Below are positions 61,800-64,000 of a DNA stretch of 64,000 nt, in pieces. The notes below the pieces were generated by a model. The model searched no databases. It had not been told where the DNA came from and saw only the letters and a program-made list of their open reading frames with translations. Source of the stretch: JAMXLO01 sp963719805 (GTDB lineage Bacteria > Pseudomonadota > Alphaproteobacteria > Acetobacterales > Acetobacteraceae). Position 1 is the first letter of the stretch, and each line of letters starts with the position of its first letter. The stretch covers positions 558,001 to 622,000 of the forward strand of contig CAVRDF010000007.1 in NCBI GenBank assembly GCA_963719805.1, written 5' to 3'. Made by a program: the position numbers and the translations under genes.

Positions 61800-63059
61800 A
61801 TGATCGAAGCAACAGCAAGCCAAAGAGAGTTTGGCTCATCCGCAGCCGGCGCGTTACCGCGTGCGGAGCCGGAAGCCGTCGGCATGTCGTCCGCGCGACT
61901 TGGACGGATCACCACCGCGCTGAACAAAGAGATTGAGGCAGGCAAGTTTCCCGGCGCGGTCGTCGCAATTGCCAGACGCGGGCACCTTGTCTTTCACGAA
62001 GCCGTTGGCCACCTCGGCCCGGACCGAAGCACCTCGATGCCGCGCGATGCTGTGTTTGCGATTGCTTCGATGACCAAGCCCATCACCGGCGTCGCAGCAC
62101 TGTTGCTTTGGGAAGAGGGGCGCCTCGGTCTGGCCGATCCGATCGAACGTGTTCTGCCGCAACTCGGCAACCGGCGCGTCGCCGTGCTGAATGAGCGTTG
62201 CCTCGCCGGACAGGGACCAGTCGAAACAGTGCCTGCCGAGCGATCCATCACAATGCTCGACCTGATGCGGCACACATCCGGCCTTCCCTACGGCGGACTT
62301 GGCACGACCGCGGTGCACTCGCTTTACCCGCTATCGTCCAACGTTGCGGGGGCCACACTCGATCGCGCGGCGTTCCTGGAAGGGCTTGCTGCCGCACCTC
62401 TGCTGCATCAGCCGGGGACGGTCTGGCAATACGGTCTATCGATTGACGTCATTGGCCTTATCGTCGAGGCAATCTCCGGCCAAGGCCTGGGTGCGTTCCT
62501 GGAACAGCGGCTGTTCCGTCCGCTTGGCATGGTGGACACGAGTTTTCAGGTGCCTCCCGCGAAGGTGCCACGGCTCGCCCGTGCTCTGACACATGACCCT
62601 GCTACCGGTGAGCCGCAATCAATGCCGGATCGCGCAGTGGCGTTGCGTTTCGAATGCGGGGGCGGAGGACTGGCGGCGACCACGCTTGATTACCTGCGCT
62701 TCGCGCAAATGCTGCTCGGGGGCGGCGTCCTCGGTGAAACTCGCATTTTGGGTTGCAAGACCGTGGAGGCGATGCGGACCAACCGAATGACACCGACGAT
62801 CGCGAACCGAATCGCCGAACTCGATCCGAGTTCCGACGGTTATGGTTTCGGCCTCACCGTCGCGGTCCGCGAGGAGGCTAACGCACTCATGGGCAGTGTG
62901 GGGGATTTCCATTGGAACGGCGCCTGGGGAACGCTGTGGTGGGCAGATCCAACAGAAGACCTGGCGGCGGTCTTCATGGTCCAGGTGCCCGGATCGGAGC
63001 AGGCCAAAATCTATCGGCCGCTGATCAATTCCTTGGTCTACCAGGCGTTGACCGAATAA
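61800..63059 (+). CDS. serine hydrolase, beta-lactamase/transpeptidase-like
   Basis: 419 residues. Ser90-x-x-Lys93 (SMTK) is the active-site motif I. WQYGLSID near 209 provides the Tyr of motif II, and HWNGAWGTLWW near the C-terminus is in the position of motif III. It belongs to the class C beta-lactamase/esterase group (Pfam Beta-lactamase). Such enzymes are esterases, D-aminopeptidases or lactonases as often as beta-lactamases. No signal peptide is seen, so a cytoplasmic esterase role is the more likely reading. Confidence 0.9.
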   Translation: MIEATASQREFGSSAAGALPRAEPEAVGMSSARLGRITTALNKEIEAGKFPGAVVAIARRGHLVFHEAVGHLGPDRSTSMPRDAVFAIASMTKPITGVAALLLWEEGRLGLADPIERVLPQLGNRRVAVLNERCLAGQGPVETVPAERSITMLDLMRHTSGLPYGGLGTTAVHSLYPLSSNVAGATLDRAAFLEGLAAAPLLHQPGTVWQYGLSIDVIGLIVEAISGQGLGAFLEQRLFRPLGMVDTSFQVPPAKVPRLARALTHDPATGEPQSMPDRAVALRFECGGGGLAATTLDYLRFAQMLLGGGVLGETRILGCKTVEAMRTNRMTPTIANRIAELDPSSDGYGFGLTVAVREEANALMGSVGDFHWNGAWGTLWWADPTEDLAAVFMVQVPGSEQAKIYRPLINSLVYQALTE

Positions 63060-63094
63060 TAGGATGCAGCTGATTTCCAGTCACCGCAGCAAAC

Positions 63095-63128
63095 GACGTG
63101 GATGGCCGGCCCAAGCCCGCGCATGACG
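63095..63128. repeat. GACGTGG-TGGCCGGGC palindrome, copy 3 (diverged)
   Basis: GACGTGGATGGCCGGCC followed by CAAGCCCGCGCATGACG, a slightly decayed relative of the copies at 49640 and 56724. It lies between the convergent serine hydrolase and hemoglobin genes. Confidence 0.7.
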
Positions 63129-63160
63129 AGGGGGGAGTAGCTGGCCGCGGTTGACAGCGT

Positions 63161-63571
63161 TCATGACGCCGCGGCGGGCTGCTGCATGGTGCCGGCGAGG
63201 ATGGTGTAGCACTCGATCCAGGCCTGTCGGGTTTGCGGAGTAAAGTCGTCGCCGAGTCCTTGCTCCAGCGTCCACAACAGCGCGGCCGCAACCGTGTCGT
63301 AGTGCGCGGCGGTCACGCCGTAACCGGCATGGCGTTGGCCAAGGTCGCGGACGGCAGGAACGATGTTGTCCAGCCGATGCAGGTTGGCGACGGCGGTGCC
63401 GATCATGGTCATCAGCTTGCGCCCTTGCTCCTGCATGTCGCTTTTGAACAGCGGGCGCAGCGTGGGGTCCAGGGTGAACAGCCGATCATAGAACAGGGAG
63501 GCGGCGGTGGATGAGATCGGCGCGACCTTGGAAAAGCTCTCACGTACGAGACGTTGGGATTCCGGCGTCAT
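63161..63571 (-). CDS. single-domain hemoglobin (Vitreoscilla-type globin)
   Basis: 136 residues with a complete globin core. Tyr28 (LFYDRLF) is B10, Gln49 (MQEQG) is near E7, and His81 (GQRHAGYGV) is the proximal F8 ligand; AAALLWTLEQGLGDDFTPQTRQAWIE follows helix G. It binds oxygen or nitric oxide in the cytoplasm and may detoxify nitric oxide or feed oxidases at low oxygen. No reductase domain is fused, so it depends on another electron donor. No FNR box was seen upstream. Confidence 0.93.
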   Translation of the reverse strand: MTPESQRLVRESFSKVAPISSTAASLFYDRLFTLDPTLRPLFKSDMQEQGRKLMTMIGTAVANLHRLDNIVPAVRDLGQRHAGYGVTAAHYDTVAAALLWTLEQGLGDDFTPQTRQAWIECYTILAGTMQQPAAAS

Positions 63572-63683
63572 CGGTTGCTCCAGGTTTTCCGGCGGCTGCT
63601 AACATGCAGCGAACAACCCGCCTGTGTTCTGGCTCACAAGATGACGATTGGGGCACCTCAGATGCGATTGGCGGGGCCGGTTG

Positions 63684-64000
63684 TCACGATCCGGTTTCAC
63701 CGTCCGGACTGGCGATCACCACGACATAACCGTCCGCATCGCGCTGCCAGATCTCCCGATGACGAGGGGCGGGGTTGAAATGCGGCTGCTGGACAATCTC
63801 GGCGCGCAGTGCGCGCGCGCGCTGGACGGCCGCGTCGAAATCATCCACCTGGAACCACAGCAGAACGCCATGCCCTGGTGGGGCCGCGTCCGCGTTGACG
63901 AGATTTGGATGGTCTTCCTTTTCCCAGGCGTGCAGCTGAAGCACCAGCCGGCCGGAACACACGATCCGATCGTAGAGGTCGCGGTGGCTGTGGTCAGGAA
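63684..64000 (-). CDS. VOC family protein, 5' end outside window
   Basis: At least 105 codons, running off the right edge. The part seen reads HRDLYDRIVCSGRLVLQLHAW, LLWFQVDDFDAAVQRARAL and IWQRDADGYVVVIASPDG, the second half of a vicinal-oxygen-chelate domain with metal-ligand candidates His (LQLHAW) and Asp/Glu near the end. It is a small glyoxalase/bleomycin-resistance-like protein. The start codon and N-terminal residues are not in the window. Confidence 0.85.
   Translation of the reverse strand, partial: PDHSHRDLYDRIVCSGRLVLQLHAWEKEDHPNLVNADAAPPGHGVLLWFQVDDFDAAVQRARALRAEIVQQPHFNPAPRHREIWQRDADGYVVVIASPDGETGS

Overview
The window is about 64 kb of GC-rich chromosome from an alphaproteobacterium, most likely a member of the Acetobacteraceae or a close Rhodospirillales relative. 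This assignment is an inference. It rests on the codon bias, a hopanoid RND transporter (HpnN), a TPR/SEC-C sulfotransferase, an AtuA plus DUF4387 pair, PEP-CTERM-type exported proteins and short intergenic palindromes. I found no rRNA, tRNA, CRISPR array, prophage or transposase.

Layout. 0-8.6 kb: a truncated sulfotransferase, an unknown protein, a VOC enzyme, an aldehyde dehydrogenase with its DUF779 partner behind a putative FNR/FixK box, a branched-chain amino-acid-type binding protein and two lipoproteins. 8.7-13.7 kb: TypA, an AT-richer nuclease-helicase gene that looks acquired, and a degenerate PEP-CTERM protein. 14.1-18.3 kb: a three-gene cluster around a very large Asp-box propeller/ASH-domain protein with a Cys-rich, poly-Asp tail. 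18.5-27 kb: a peptide-type binding protein, a PEP-CTERM protein, a ferric-type ABC importer (binding protein, permease, ATPase) and the AtuA/DUF4387 pair. 27-31.9 kb: a leftward sugar-acid cluster (aldo/keto reductase, mandelate racemase-like enzyme, PfkB kinase) ending in a GIY-YIG nuclease, then a GST. 32-42 kb: envelope genes (DUF4239-like, DUF2459 lipoprotein, TonB, bactofilin, EI24, HpnN), agmatinase and a MetE-like enzyme. 42-49.6 kb: a GT39 glycosyltransferase, a desaturase, a UxaA-type dehydratase, and a MarR-MFS-O-methyltransferase-ICMT cassette. 49.7-57.7 kb: an HpcH aldolase, an HtrA-like protease, a secreted protein made of 23 near-identical 12-residue repeats, and a cstA-ybdD-alcohol dehydrogenase operon with a perfect FNR-type box. 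58-64 kb: a formylglycine-generating enzyme next to its likely sulfatase client, a HAD phosphatase, a serine hydrolase, a single-domain hemoglobin and a truncated VOC gene.

Three things stand out. (1) The 12-residue tandem-repeat secreted protein at 52.06-53.08 kb fits no family I recognise. (2) Four clean single-base frameshifts, all needing removal of one base, interrupt three otherwise well-conserved genes between 17.1 and 25.7 kb. They are either assembly errors or a cluster of fresh pseudogenes. (3) Palindromic intergenic repeats recur through the window, and in two places they supply the start codon and first residues of the adjacent protein. Three FNR/FixK-type boxes tie the aldehyde dehydrogenase, cstA and a tiny unknown gene to oxygen or redox control.
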